From assembly GCA_024682395.1 (NCBI GenBank), contig JAIKZH010000024.1, positions 1 through 34,858 of the forward strand: 34,858 nt of DNA, written 5' to 3'. The position numbers and the translations under genes were made by a program. The notes beneath the pieces are model-generated. The model saw nothing but the letters and a program-made list of their open reading frames with translations, searched no databases and was not told where the DNA came from. Source of the DNA: Bacteroidaceae bacterium. GTDB taxonomy: Bacteria; Bacteroidota; Bacteroidia; Bacteroidales; Bacteroidaceae. Positions 8,358 through 16,682 of the stretch are shown piece after piece. Numbering within the stretch: the stretch's first letter is position 1; each line of letters starts with the position of its first letter.

Positions 8358-8526
8358 ATGATTTTATGTTAAATAACGTCTTTTTTTAAGAAAACTTTGC
8401 ATTTGTTTGGATAAAATGTAATTTTCGCAGAGCAAAAAGACAATTTCAAATGTTTTATGCTTTTTTGTTGATAATGTAAGACTCTTGTATTGAATTGCTA
8501 TTCAATGTGTAAATGACGATTTTTTA

Positions 8527-9474
8527 TTAATTCATAATTGCGAAGTAATCAACTATACCTAATAAATTGTTGTTCTTATCTGTGACAAGGAGTGAGTGAA
8601 TCTTGTTTTTTTGGAACATAGTTTGAATCTGCATCAATTTAGCATCAGGATTGATGGTTTTTGGTGATTTAGTCATCGCGTCGCGCACGGTAAGATTAAA
8701 GAAATTAGATTTAGAACCTTCTACAGCGCGTCTTATGTCACCGTCGGTAATGATTCCAATAGGACAATTGTTGTCGAGTATCACACCTAATCCCAACTTA
8801 CCATTGCTTATAAAGATGATAGCATCAATCAGTTTCATATCTTCTTGTATTATAGGCAGATTCTCGGTGTACATAACGTCGCGGACTTTTGTAACGAGTT
8901 TCTTTCCGAGTGTGCCAGCAGGGTGAAATTTAGCAAAGTCGCGAGCTTTAAAGTTTCTTTTCTCCATTAATGCGCACGACAAAGCATCTCCCATTGCCAA
9001 CGCAGCTGTTGTTGATGAAGTAGGGGCAAGATTTAATGGACATGCCTCCTTGGAAACAGCAACGCTGATATGTGCATTTGAGTGTTGTGCCAACAAAGAT
9101 TCAGGGTTGCCTGTCATTGACACGATTTTATTGTGACGTTTCTCAAGACAAGAAACGATATGTAGAATTTCGTCGGAATTTCCTGAATTTGATATAAGTA
9201 AGGCAACATCGTCTTCCATAATCATTCCGAGGTCGCCATGTAGTGCGTCTAAAGGGTTTATGTAAAAGGCTGGTGTTCCTGTAGAAGCCAATGTCGCTGC
9301 AATTTTGGCTGCAACATGTCCAGATTTACCAACACCAGATACTACGATATGTCCTTTACACTCATACATGTATTCGATGGCTTTATCAAATGATTCGTTT
9401 ATTTGTGGAATCAAATTTAATACAGCTTGAGCCTCATCTTGAAGACATTTTTTAGCAATTTCCTTAATATCCAT
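8527..9474 (-). CDS. kdsD: D-arabinose-5-phosphate isomerase (KpsF/GutQ family)
   Basis: The enzyme interconverts ribulose-5-phosphate and arabinose-5-phosphate, the first step toward Kdo, the inner-core sugar of LPS. The 315-residue product has an N-terminal SIS domain (about 35-170; VVSGVGKSGHVAAKIAATLAS in part, LISNSGNSDEI, PTSSTTAALAMGDAL), the linker FHPAGTLGKKL, and two CBS domains (about 205-315), the standard KdsD architecture and length. The neighbouring upstream gene is kdsA, which uses the product, so the assignment to LPS rather than gluconeogenic GutQ-type metabolism is well supported. It lies 136 bases after kdsA with two hairpins in the gap. Confidence 0.93.
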   Translation of the reverse strand: MDIKEIAKKCLQDEAQAVLNLIPQINESFDKAIEYMYECKGHIVVSGVGKSGHVAAKIAATLASTGTPAFYINPLDALHGDLGMIMEDDVALLISNSGNSDEILHIVSCLEKRHNKIVSMTGNPESLLAQHSNAHISVAVSKEACPLNLAPTSSTTAALAMGDALSCALMEKRNFKARDFAKFHPAGTLGKKLVTKVRDVMYTENLPIIQEDMKLIDAIIFISNGKLGLGVILDNNCPIGIITDGDIRRAVEGSKSNFFNLTVRDAMTKSPKTINPDAKLMQIQTMFQKNKIHSLLVTDKNNNLLGIVDYFAIMN

Positions 9475-9534
9475 ATTTAATGTTTATATTTTTGATGATA
9501 TGGCATTAATTCTAAACTCAATTAGTAATAAACC

Positions 9535-9581
9535 TGCAGACGGTAGTCTGTATCTTAATTTATGAGTTTGCTCATAATTAA
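9535..9581. other. Tandem hairpins between kdsA and kdsD
   Basis: CAGAC (9537-9541) pairs with GTCTG (9546-9550) around GGTA, and TTAATTTATGAG (9555-9566) pairs with CTCATAATTAA (9571-9581) around TTTG with one bulge. Read on the minus strand they lie downstream of kdsA and upstream of kdsD. Neither is followed by a U-run, so they look more like a processing, stabilising or attenuation structure than a simple terminator. No promoter box was found in the gap. Confidence 0.4.
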
Positions 9582-9610
9582 AATCAAGTTAATCGATATT
9601 TAATCTATAT

Positions 9611-10369
9611 TTATAGCAGTGATTTTATCACAGTTTCTAAATCATTGAGATATAACATGTTTGGTCCGTCGCTTAAAGCAGTTTCTGGATCAGGGTGTGT
9701 TTCAAAGAAATATCCGTTTGCTCCAAATGCTTTAGCAGCCAAAGCCATTGCAGGAACAAACTCCCTGTTACCACCGCTTTTGCCATTTGCTGCACCAGGT
9801 CTTTGAACGGAGTGTGTACAATCCATGATGACGGTTCCGACTATTTTCTTCATATCGGCAATGTTTCTGAAATCAACAGCCAGATTATTGTATCCATAGA
9901 TATTTCCGCGTTCTGTAAGCCATACATTATCGTTGCCGCTTTCTTTGACTTTCTGAACAGGGTATTGCATATCGTTTCCGCTTAGGAATTGTGCCTTTTT
10001 TATGTTTACAGTTTTTCCGGTTTTTGCTGCTGCAACAAGTAAGTCAGTCTGTCTGCACAAAAAAGCGGGTATTTGCAGTATGTCTGCCACCTCGCTAACA
10101 GGTTGAGCCTGATAACTTTCGTGAATATCAGTTAGAATCTTAAGGTTATATTTCTCTTTTATATCATTAAGCATCTTAAGACCTTTTTCCAAACCAGGAC
10201 CTCTATACGAATGTATAGATGTACGGTTGGCTTTATCAAATGATGCTTTGAATATGATGTCAGTATTATAAATACTATTAATTCTAACTAATTCTTCAGC
10301 AACTTGATTCAGTATGTCCATGCTTTCAATAACACATGGTCCTGCTATGATAACTGGTTTCTCTGTCAT
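9611..10369 (-). CDS. kdsA: 3-deoxy-8-phosphooctulonate synthase (Kdo-8-P synthase)
   Basis: The cytosolic enzyme condenses phosphoenolpyruvate with arabinose-5-phosphate to give Kdo-8-phosphate for LPS core synthesis. The 252-residue protein is a complete TIM barrel: AGPCVIES near the start, FKASFDKANRTSIHSYRGPG, TDIHE, LQIPAFLCRQTDLL, LTERG, DCTHSVQRPG and FETHPDPETALSDGPN. Cys12 in GPC, together with the His of THS, the Glu of FETHP and the Asp of LSDGP, corresponds to the metal-binding set of class II (metal-dependent) KdsA as in Aquifex, where class I enzymes such as that of E. coli have Asn at the Cys position. Its ATG overlaps the TGA of the phosphopantetheinyl transferase gene by four bases. 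Confidence 0.95.
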   Translation of the reverse strand: MTEKPVIIAGPCVIESMDILNQVAEELVRINSIYNTDIIFKASFDKANRTSIHSYRGPGLEKGLKMLNDIKEKYNLKILTDIHESYQAQPVSEVADILQIPAFLCRQTDLLVAAAKTGKTVNIKKAQFLSGNDMQYPVQKVKESGNDNVWLTERGNIYGYNNLAVDFRNIADMKKIVGTVIMDCTHSVQRPGAANGKSGGNREFVPAMALAAKAFGANGYFFETHPDPETALSDGPNMLYLNDLETVIKSLL

Positions 10370-11004
10370 GATTCTTTGCTTGTCAATGTGAATACAAAAT
10401 CATCGAATACTTTATAAGTAATATTGTATGATTTATTAATTCTGTCTATAACATTAAAAGAGCCTTCTTTATTAGATTCGTCGAATGATTCAACGATTAA
10501 ATCATTCTTGAAATCTACATGATTGTCGTTTTGGAGTTTATATACACTCTCTTTAGCCGACCAAGTCAAAAGTATTCCGATCATAGAATTTACGTGTTCG
10601 TTCTCATTCATGAATTTTGAGCTTACACGTTCTACTCGAGAATTACCTTCGCTTTTTTGCTTTTCTATAATCTCGATATCAATACCGACTTTATGTTTTT
10701 CCGAAAGAGCTACCGCAACATATTCTTTTGTATGTGAGATGCTTATATTCAGTCCTTCATATGAAGGGAAGTAGGGTGCACCACTGTCTGTATATTCAAT
10801 TTTTACTTGTCTTTCCAGCATGGTGTATAAAAGCACTCTTACAGCAGTCCATTCGGTGATCCGTGATTTTGAGCGGAATTTTGTCTCAGCTTCATTGCAT
10901 ACACTATCAGCATCAGGCAACAAGCCTAATAATTCTTCATAGCTTTCGGTTACATGCCATATGGCAACATGGATGCCTTGATGTTGATGATCGTAATATA
11001 GCAT
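10366..11004 (-). CDS. 4'-phosphopantetheinyl transferase (Sfp/AcpT type)
   Basis: Such enzymes move the phosphopantetheine arm of CoA onto a serine of carrier proteins such as acyl carrier protein. The 212-residue length and motifs fit the two-domain Sfp-like class rather than the short trimeric AcpS: VGIDIE (magnesium-binding Asp and Glu) in the middle and WSAKESVYK further on, with NISISHTKEYVAVALS before. The first half is poorly conserved as usual. It overlaps ssb by one base (TAATG) and kdsA by four (ATGA), so it is translated from the same message. It may serve fatty-acid ACP or a secondary carrier protein; no carrier gene is nearby. Confidence 0.88.
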   Translation of the reverse strand: MLYYDHQHQGIHVAIWHVTESYEELLGLLPDADSVCNEAETKFRSKSRITEWTAVRVLLYTMLERQVKIEYTDSGAPYFPSYEGLNISISHTKEYVAVALSEKHKVGIDIEIIEKQKSEGNSRVERVSSKFMNENEHVNSMIGILLTWSAKESVYKLQNDNHVDFKNDLIVESFDESNKEGSFNVIDRINKSYNITYKVFDDFVFTLTSKES

Positions 11005-11387
11005 TAATTTACTGGATTTTCTGTTATTAATGAATCTGTAGATGTCGGAGCAACCCTTGTGGATAACAATTCAAGTCCATTAGCCAGAATTTCGACTACT
11101 TGACGTTGTATGCCTTGTTTGTCATCATATTTACGACTTTGGATTTTCCCCTCTACATAGAGCTTATCTCCTTTGTGAACATACTTCTCGACAACTTCTC
11201 CGAGTTTCCCCCAGAAAATGATGTTATGCCATTCTGTACGTTCAGGTACTTGAGTCCCGTTTTGCATAGTGTAAGCCTTTTCTGTTGTGGCAAGACGTAC
11301 TGATGCCACACAGATACCTGTCTGTGTGTATCTTACAGTTGGTTCTATGCCAACATTGCCAATTAGCATGACTTTGTTCAGTGACAT
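11004..11387 (-). CDS. ssb: Single-stranded DNA-binding protein
   Basis: The 127-residue protein begins MSLNKVMLIGNVGIEPTVRYTQTG-like (key part NKVMLIGNVG) and continues with an OB fold: RLATTEK, WHNIIFWGKLGEVVEKYVHKGDKLYVEGK (core WHNIIFWGKL, YVEGKIQSRKY). These are the standard SSB words. The C-terminus ends TDSLITENPVN and lacks the acidic DDDIPF-like tip that recruits replication and repair partners in most bacterial SSBs, so this could be a paralogue with reduced partner binding. It sits five bases after aroC and overlaps the next gene by one base. Confidence 0.92.
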   Translation of the reverse strand: MSLNKVMLIGNVGIEPTVRYTQTGICVASVRLATTEKAYTMQNGTQVPERTEWHNIIFWGKLGEVVEKYVHKGDKLYVEGKIQSRKYDDKQGIQRQVVEILANGLELLSTRVAPTSTDSLITENPVN

Positions 11388-11392
11388 ATATT

Positions 11393-12415
11393 TTAGATTT
11401 TATTGGTTTTGTTTAAAAGGTAATAATCTGCAATAACCAATGCAGCCATTGACTCAACTACAGGCAATGCTCTTTGTAGAACACATGGGTCATGTCGTCC
11501 TTTGGCTTTAAATACAACATTATTTCCTTGTTTGTCAACTGTTTGTTGGTCTTGCATGATTGTTGGTACCGGTTTGAATGCAACACGGAAATAAATTTCT
11601 TCACCGTTGCTTATACCGCCCTGAATACCGCCACTATTATTTGTCTTGGTTTTTATGCCATCACCTTCATTATAAAAGATGTCGTTTAGTTCAGAACCTT
11701 TTTGTCCAATGCCATCGAATCCCATGCCGTAATCGAAACCTTTTACAGCGTTGATTGATAACATGGCAAATCCTAATGCGGCATGTAACTTTCCGTAGAT
11801 AGGTTCACCAAGTCCCACAGGACAATTTTGTATAGAGCATGAAATTATACCGCCGATAGAGTCGCCTTCAGCCTTGACCTGACTTACAATTTCGGAATAT
11901 TGCTTATCACATTCCTCTTTAGTTCCGTTAAGAACCACATTTCCGATTTGAGATATACGTGCATTGATGTTTACTCCTATTTGATTTAGAAGTAGTTTTG
12001 CCATAGCACCACCGACAACACGTATTGCAGTTTCTCTGGCAGATGCTCTTCCTCCTCCACGATAGTCTCTGATTCCGTATTTCTGATCGTATGTATAATC
12101 AGCGTGCGAAGGTCTGAATAAATCTTTTATACTGCTATAGTCGTTAGAATGTGCGTCGTTGTTTCTGATTATGAATCCAATAGGGCAGCCAGTTGATTTG
12201 CCATTGAATATACCAGACAAGAACTCGACAGCATCAGCTTCGTTGCGTGATGTTGTTAGCTTTGATGTTCCTGGTCTTCTACGATTCAGTTCGCTTTGAA
12301 TAAAATCAACGTCAATATCTATATTTGCAGGAAAACCATCTATAACACCTCCGATTGCAGGACAATGACTTTCCCCAAAAGATGTCAACTTTAATATATT
12401 ACCGAATGTATTCAT
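11393..12415 (-). CDS. aroC: Chorismate synthase
   Basis: The enzyme performs the last shikimate step, converting EPSP to chorismate, with reduced FMN as catalyst. The translation has the family blocks [73 protein letters not shown] and [11 protein letters not shown] chose ATG 12415 ([17 protein letters not shown]), which is where family members begin; upstream extensions add a sequence without conservation, starting with GTG. This gives 340 residues, close to the family size. The gene lies 94 bases after slyD and 5 bases before ssb with no promoter box in between, so the slyD-aroC-ssb-kdsA run is probably one transcript. Confidence 0.96.
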   Translation of the reverse strand: MNTFGNILKLTSFGESHCPAIGGVIDGFPANIDIDVDFIQSELNRRRPGTSKLTTSRNEADAVEFLSGIFNGKSTGCPIGFIIRNNDAHSNDYSSIKDLFRPSHADYTYDQKYGIRDYRGGGRASARETAIRVVGGAMAKLLLNQIGVNINARISQIGNVVLNGTKEECDKQYSEIVSQVKAEGDSIGGIISCSIQNCPVGLGEPIYGKLHAALGFAMLSINAVKGFDYGMGFDGIGQKGSELNDIFYNEGDGIKTKTNNSGGIQGGISNGEEIYFRVAFKPVPTIMQDQQTVDKQGNNVVFKAKGRHDPCVLQRALPVVESMAALVIADYYLLNKTNKI

Positions 12416-12509
12416 AATTTTTGTTTGATAGTCAATATTAACAGAAAGATTCATGGAATAATCCAAGAACACTTGTCTGATTTATAATTGATTACAACTG
12501 GTAGGAGAT

Positions 12510-13127
12510 TTAATGATGATGTCCGCAGTTGCATCCTTCATGATTGTGGTCGTGATCTTCGCATCCGCAGTCGTCACAACCTCCGCCGCAATCATCGCAT
12601 CCACCATGGCAACCACAACCACAGCCTTCTCCGCTAAGCATTCTGATTAAACCAGTAACTTCGTCGTTAGTTGCTTCGCGATGTGTTATTACAGTTCCCA
12701 CAAAGTGTAGATCTTGTCCTGCGCGTGGGTGGTTCAAGTCGATTGTTACATCGTTTTCTTTAACCTCGATAACGGTGCCGTTGAATCTGCTTCCGTCTTC
12801 AGCTTGTAATGGTATGATATTTCCTTCGTATATATGTTCGTCATCGAATTTTCCGTTAAGGAAAAATGTTGATTTAGGTACATCGAACATTAATTTTTCA
12901 TCAAATTCGCCGTATGCGTCTTTGCATTTGATTACAAAATCAAATGGGTCGCCAGCTTTAAGTTTATCAATCTCGTTTTCGAATGCAGGTAGTACTGCAC
13001 CCAAGTGACTTATAAATTGGAATGGATGTTCTGCGTTACATTCTTCAACTAAATCTTCTTTGATGTCTTCATTATCACTTACATATAATTTATATGCTAC
13101 TGTAATGTAATTGTTCTTTGTTGCCAT
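12510..13127 (-). CDS. slyD: SlyD-like FKBP peptidyl-prolyl isomerase with metal-binding tail
   Basis: The 205-residue protein catalyses proline isomerisation and acts as a chaperone. The FKBP part is arranged with the IF (insert-in-flap) domain: VAYKLYVSDNEDIKEDLVEE, GAVLPAFENEIDKLKAGD (key GLKAGD-like LKAGDPFDF), then DAYGEFDE, and DLNHPRAGQDLHFVGTV, the classic SlyD motif NHPLAG. From about residue 165 comes a Cys/His/Gly-rich tail (GCGCGCHGG, DDCGGGCDDCG, HDHNHEGCNCGHHH), as in nickel-binding SlyD. Nickel or other metal delivery is likely from family knowledge. Own promoter box at 13165-13173, divergent from the GIN-domain gene. Confidence 0.94.
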   Translation of the reverse strand: MATKNNYITVAYKLYVSDNEDIKEDLVEECNAEHPFQFISHLGAVLPAFENEIDKLKAGDPFDFVIKCKDAYGEFDEKLMFDVPKSTFFLNGKFDDEHIYEGNIIPLQAEDGSRFNGTVIEVKENDVTIDLNHPRAGQDLHFVGTVITHREATNDEVTGLIRMLSGEGCGCGCHGGCDDCGGGCDDCGCEDHDHNHEGCNCGHHH

Positions 13128-13164
13128 TATTTATTGAATTGATGATGTATAATTAAAATTCTTT

Positions 13165-13173
13165 GCAAATTTA
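13165..13173 (-). promoter_or_regulatory. -7 promoter box of slyD
   Basis: On the minus strand the sequence is TAAATTTGC, fitting TAnnTTTG, 38 bases before the slyD ATG. The -33 element is not clear. Confidence 0.55.
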
Positions 13174-13196
13174 CAAAAAAATCGCTAAAAAGACTT

Positions 13197-13205
13197 ATCT
13201 TTGCA
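13197..13205 (+). promoter_or_regulatory. -7 promoter box of the GIN-domain lipoprotein gene
   Basis: TATCTTTGC matches TAnnTTTG and ends 16 bases before the ATG at 13222, giving a very short leader. It lies about 25 bases from the opposing slyD box, so both genes share one divergent control region. Confidence 0.6.
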
Positions 13206-13221
13206 CAAAAATAACGACAAA

Positions 13222-14094
13222 ATGGACATATCTTTAAAGAATAAAGAAAGAATAATACTTATTTTATCATTGTTGCTTGTTTTTATTATGTCTGGCTGTA
13301 AAAACAAAAATAATGATAATACAAACAATATAGATACATCTTCTGCACAGGTTGACTCCCTTGATAATAGTGGTATTGTACGTCAGGCATTACCTTTTCC
13401 GGGTGAATTCACTCAAATAACATCGATAGGTAGTTTAAATGTTGTATATACTCAGGGCGAAAAATGTTCTGTAGAAGTTGAAGGCCCTAAGAAATTAGTT
13501 GAAATAGTTAAGATTAGTGTTGATTCTGGTACTTTGATGGCTACTATAAATCTTGAGAATAATCCTAATTTAAATATGTTTGAGAATAAGATATCAAACT
13601 TGACTCTTTATGTGTCATCTCCAATATTAAGGATTGTGTCACCATGTGGAAATGGTAGTTTTAAGGCTATAGGAACAGTCCGTACTGACGACTTGGTGGC
13701 TGGAACATTGGGCGATGGTGGTATAGAATTTGATACGATATATTGTGATTCGTTCCGTTTTGAAGGAAAGAATGCATCGTCTTCTTCAATTAAATATGTC
13801 GAAGCAAAGAATCAAATAGAATTATTGGGCGATTCAAAAAGTACTTTAGACGCAAATATCAACTCTAAGGGTTCTACGGTTCTTACTATGAGTAATAATT
13901 CTACATGTAACGTGCATGGAGTGTCAAACTCGTTAGAAATACTTGCTTTTAATAATTCTAAAAGTTATGTTGATGTGGCAACCGAAAAACTTGATATATC
14001 AGCATATAATAGTGGTGAAGTATATTTTTCAGGCTCTTATAAGAGCAAGAGTGTGAAAAAAGCCAACACATCTGTTGTGGAGATAAAACAGTAA
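13222..14094 (+). CDS. GIN-domain (DUF2807) lipoprotein
   Basis: The 290-residue protein has a lipoprotein signal peptide ending in SGC with Cys26. After a low-complexity Asn/Asp linker comes a repetitive right-handed beta-helix-like body (about 60-285): FTQITSIGSLNVVYTQGE, LTLYVSSPILRIVSPCGNGS, then many short turns rich in S, N and G. This is the putative auto-transporter adhesin head GIN domain (DUF2807), common in Bacteroidota and of unsettled function. I placed the start at ATG 13222 because the promoter box lies just upstream and covers earlier in-frame TTG codons. It is exported to the periplasm or outer membrane. It is followed by a terminator and is probably monocistronic. Confidence 0.85.
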   Translation: MDISLKNKERIILILSLLLVFIMSGCKNKNNDNTNNIDTSSAQVDSLDNSGIVRQALPFPGEFTQITSIGSLNVVYTQGEKCSVEVEGPKKLVEIVKISVDSGTLMATINLENNPNLNMFENKISNLTLYVSSPILRIVSPCGNGSFKAIGTVRTDDLVAGTLGDGGIEFDTIYCDSFRFEGKNASSSSIKYVEAKNQIELLGDSKSTLDANINSKGSTVLTMSNNSTCNVHGVSNSLEILAFNNSKSYVDVATEKLDISAYNSGEVYFSGSYKSKSVKKANTSVVEIKQ

Positions 14095-14180
14095 GCGGAA
14101 ATAATCATTTTAATGTAATATGAGTAGGGCGCTCATGTTATTTGGTGACGTTTAATTTGACTTACAATTAGGAAAAATAA

Positions 14181-14223
14181 AAAAATGGAGCCGATATCAT
14201 TATGTGATTACGACTCCATTTTT
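14181..14223. terminator. Bidirectional terminator
   Basis: AAAAATGGAGCCG (14181-14193) and CGACTCCATTTTT (14211-14223) pair along 13 positions with a single C-to-A type mismatch. The A run on one side and T run on the other give a U-tract in both directions. It lies 86 bases after the GIN-domain gene. Confidence 0.75.
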
Positions 14224-14404
14224 ACTTTAAAGATCTTAATTATTTTATTGCTTTTAAAGTGTGTTTTGGGTATTGGTAAAAATTACTCTCAGTATTATGA
14301 TTATAAATGTTAAACAATCGATTATTGACATAAAAGTTACAGATTAGCGCAATATTTTATATAAAAAGCATAAATCATTTGTTAATATCAGATTTTTATT
14401 GTTA

Positions 14405-14438
14405 TTTTACGTTCTAAAACTCGCAGCGCGATGTAAAA
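14405..14438. repeat. Small palindromic element flanked by TTTTAC/GTAAAA
   Basis: TTTTAC (14405-14410) and GTAAAA (14433-14438) enclose a GC-rich core containing CTCGCAGCGCGA. The surroundings are strongly A/T-rich. A similar arrangement of GTAAAA words around a GC-richer core lies at 184-249, hinting at a dispersed small element; that relation is weak. Confidence 0.35.
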
Positions 14439-14525
14439 AACTTAAAAGCCCACATGGGGAAATGTAGGACGGTGCTTATGCCCATCATAAATTTTACACG
14501 ATACGTTAAACATGTAAGATCCACT

Positions 14526-16589
14526 ATGAAACTATTTTACACGATTGCAATGATGTTAGTAAGCATGACGATGCTGGCACAATCTTCTTTTGTTCCAAAC
14601 AGTTGGTCGATTTCAACCGACGAGAATGGTACGGTTTACCATCAAGCAGATGGACTGATGTTGTATAAACACGCACTGAGTAGTGCACATTTCGATGTAT
14701 ATTATGGTACGGGGTATGGTAAGACTCCTCCAGATAAGTTGACAAGTTCGAATGCCTTGTATGTGGATGTGAGTGACTTGTTGGAGAAGGCTGAGTTGTT
14801 CTATGAGTTATATGTCACAAAGCTGAAGTTTGCCGACCTAAGTGGCAATACAAAACTGAATAAGTATAAGATGATTATCTGTTTGCTTCACGATACAGGT
14901 TGGACGGCTACAGGGTCGGGGTACGACAACCAGATCGGTGCCCTATGGGTAACACCAAGCACTTGTCATCCTGTGGGACAGACAATAGCTCATGAGATTG
15001 GTCACTCGTTCCAATATCAGGTGTATTGTGACTTGGGGGGATATGCCGGTTTCCGTCAATCGGTAGGTTCTGGTTCTACATTCTGGGAACAAACAGCTCA
15101 ATGGCAGTCGGTACAAGCTTATCCGGAATTGATGATTTCGCAGAGTATTGGATTGTGGCAACCGAATCATAACTATGCATTCACTCATGAGTGGCAGCGT
15201 TATCAAAGCTATTGGCTTCACTACTACTGGACTGATAAGCGGGGACTGGATGCCATTGGTCGCGTGTGGCGTGGTGGAACTGTTTCGGGCGAGGATCCTT
15301 GTCAGGTTTATATGCGTGTGTTTGGACTGTCTGTGGAAGACTTCTACAAGGAAATCTATGACTATGCCAGCAAAATGGTGACGTATGACTTGGATGCCAT
15401 CCGTAGTTATGGAAAGGGTTCGATTGGTAAATATAATTTCAATTACGTGGATGTGGATGATGGTGCTATTCAGGTGGCTTATTCGAGCTGTCCACAGAGC
15501 ACAGGTTTTAATGTTATTCCGCTTGAGGTGCCTGCTGCAGGAACAGAGATTAAAACTGTTTTTACAGCCTTGCCTACAGGTGCGGCTTTAGCGACTAACG
15601 ACCCTGCGCAATACAATAATGGTGATAAGTACACGACTGCGAACGTGACTAAATACAACAATTTCTCTGAGAATACACATCGTGGATTCCGTCATGGATA
15701 TGTGGCCCTCCTCAAGGATGGTACACGTGTGTATCAATCAGTTGATACAGTTTATGCAAAAGGAAGTTCCACATTGGCTGTAAGTGATACGACCTCCTTC
15801 ATCGTTCCTGAGAATACATACCGTCTGTGGTTTGTTGTGAGCCCATCTCCTTCTAAGTATATTGTACATAAATGGGACGAGGACATTACGAACGATGATC
15901 AATGGCCTTATCAAGTGAAATTCAAGCATACTGATGTCGTAGGACATATCCCAAAGGTAGACCTGAGCAACACCTCGATTTTACCCAGTGACGTCACATT
16001 GGACATCAATGTATGTTTTGATGCTTCCTCTACAGATTATCCAGGTTCTGTGTATCGGTTGTCATCCGAACAATACTTGGCTATAGGTAAGGCTCTTAGA
16101 ATTCAGCCTGCCGACATCAGTAGAATACTGACCGTCTATTCAGCCAGTCAGGCTAACAACACAATCCATTTTGTAGCACTCAACCCGAATAACAATGAGG
16201 TTGAAGACAGTGGCTCGACTGCAAACGGATACGGCCATTGGTTCTCAAAGACAGGAAAGGTCTGCGAATGGGGAAATGATTCATACGTTTATTCAGAGAT
16301 GGATGCCAACACGTTGGCTTTCACCATTGGACAGTATCCGAATCATTGCAAGAATGGTGATGTGTACCAGATTGGACAAGGCCTACGCTATAAGGATAGT
16401 GAAGGGCATGCGGCTGTAGCCAAACTCATCTTCCATATTTATATCGGTGGGTTACCGACAGATATTGAGGAAAATGTGAAAATAAAAGAATTAAAAAATG
16501 AGAGTATTTATAACCTTAATGGGCTGCGAACCAATATCCTCCAGAAGGGGATGAATATTGTAGATGGAAAGAAAATATGGGTTAAGTGA
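14526..16589 (+). CDS. Secreted DUF6055 putative metalloprotease with DUF4859 domain
   Basis: I chose ATG 14526 because it gives a clean signal peptide (MKLFYTIAMMLVSMTMLAQ) and 687 residues; an earlier in-frame ATG at 14454 would bury it behind 24 residues. The N-terminal half (about 25-330) resembles DUF6055 and contains TIAHEIGHSFQYQ, with HEIGH at 156-160, and FWEQTAQW with Glu188, a possible third zinc ligand as in gluzincins. Residues about 478-650 resemble DUF4859 (DVTLDINVCFDAS, YRLSSEQYLAIGKAL). The last part, YNLNGLRTN to GKKIWVK (about 660-687), is the short C-terminal tail found on many Prevotella/Bacteroides secreted proteins. The coding sequence is visibly richer in G+C (about 48 percent in a sampled line) than its neighbours. 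Protease activity is inferred from the motif only. Confidence 0.75.
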   Translation: MKLFYTIAMMLVSMTMLAQSSFVPNSWSISTDENGTVYHQADGLMLYKHALSSAHFDVYYGTGYGKTPPDKLTSSNALYVDVSDLLEKAELFYELYVTKLKFADLSGNTKLNKYKMIICLLHDTGWTATGSGYDNQIGALWVTPSTCHPVGQTIAHEIGHSFQYQVYCDLGGYAGFRQSVGSGSTFWEQTAQWQSVQAYPELMISQSIGLWQPNHNYAFTHEWQRYQSYWLHYYWTDKRGLDAIGRVWRGGTVSGEDPCQVYMRVFGLSVEDFYKEIYDYASKMVTYDLDAIRSYGKGSIGKYNFNYVDVDDGAIQVAYSSCPQSTGFNVIPLEVPAAGTEIKTVFTALPTGAALATNDPAQYNNGDKYTTANVTKYNNFSENTHRGFRHGYVALLKDGTRVYQSVDTVYAKGSSTLAVSDTTSFIVPENTYRLWFVVSPSPSKYIVHKWDEDITNDDQWPYQVKFKHTDVVGHIPKVDLSNTSILPSDVTLDINVCFDASSTDYPGSVYRLSSEQYLAIGKALRIQPADISRILTVYSASQANNTIHFVALNPNNNEVEDSGSTANGYGHWFSKTGKVCEWGNDSYVYSEMDANTLAFTIGQYPNHCKNGDVYQIGQGLRYKDSEGHAAVAKLIFHIYIGGLPTDIEENVKIKELKNESIYNLNGLRTNILQKGMNIVDGKKIWVK

Positions 16590-16643
16590 AAAAGTGGTTA
16601 GTTTTATTCTCTGTATTGATCCCTTCTGCGTTCCTAAATAGTT

Positions 16644-16680
16644 TCCAGACTTAATTCATTTATGTTTAGATATGTTTGGA
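16644..16680 (+). terminator. Probable terminator of the DUF6055 gene
   Basis: TCCAGAC (16644-16650) pairs with GTTTGGA (16674-16680) with one G-U wobble, followed at once by CTTTATTTTTTAC. The T tract overlaps the 3' end of the convergent flavoprotein gene. The loop is long (23 bases), so confidence is moderate. Confidence 0.45.
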
Positions 16681-16682
16681 CT

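Larger units (their letters stand above)
14095..14525. other. 430-base gap before the DUF6055 gene
   Basis: It holds the bidirectional terminator at 14181-14223, A/T-rich spacer, the palindromic element at 14405-14438, and a 12-base word ATTTTACACGAT at 14491-14502 that recurs at 14534-14545 inside the start of the next gene. No TAnnTTTG box was found close to the DUF6055 start. Confidence 0.55.

Noticed and set aside
8489-8506. Perfect stem ATTGAAT-TGCT-ATTCAAT after kdsD
   Set aside because: It is AT-only, short and not followed by a T run on the minus strand, so not called a terminator.
12416-12472. Upstream extension of aroC
   Set aside because: It starts with GTG and adds residues without family similarity; chorismate synthases begin at the MNTFGN block.
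13201-13221. Upstream extension of the GIN-domain gene
   Set aside because: It begins at TTG inside the promoter box TATCTTTGC; the ATG at 13222 gives a normal lipoprotein signal peptide.
14454-14525. Longer N-terminus of the DUF6055 protein
   Set aside because: The 24 added residues precede an otherwise perfect signal peptide and no start support is seen.
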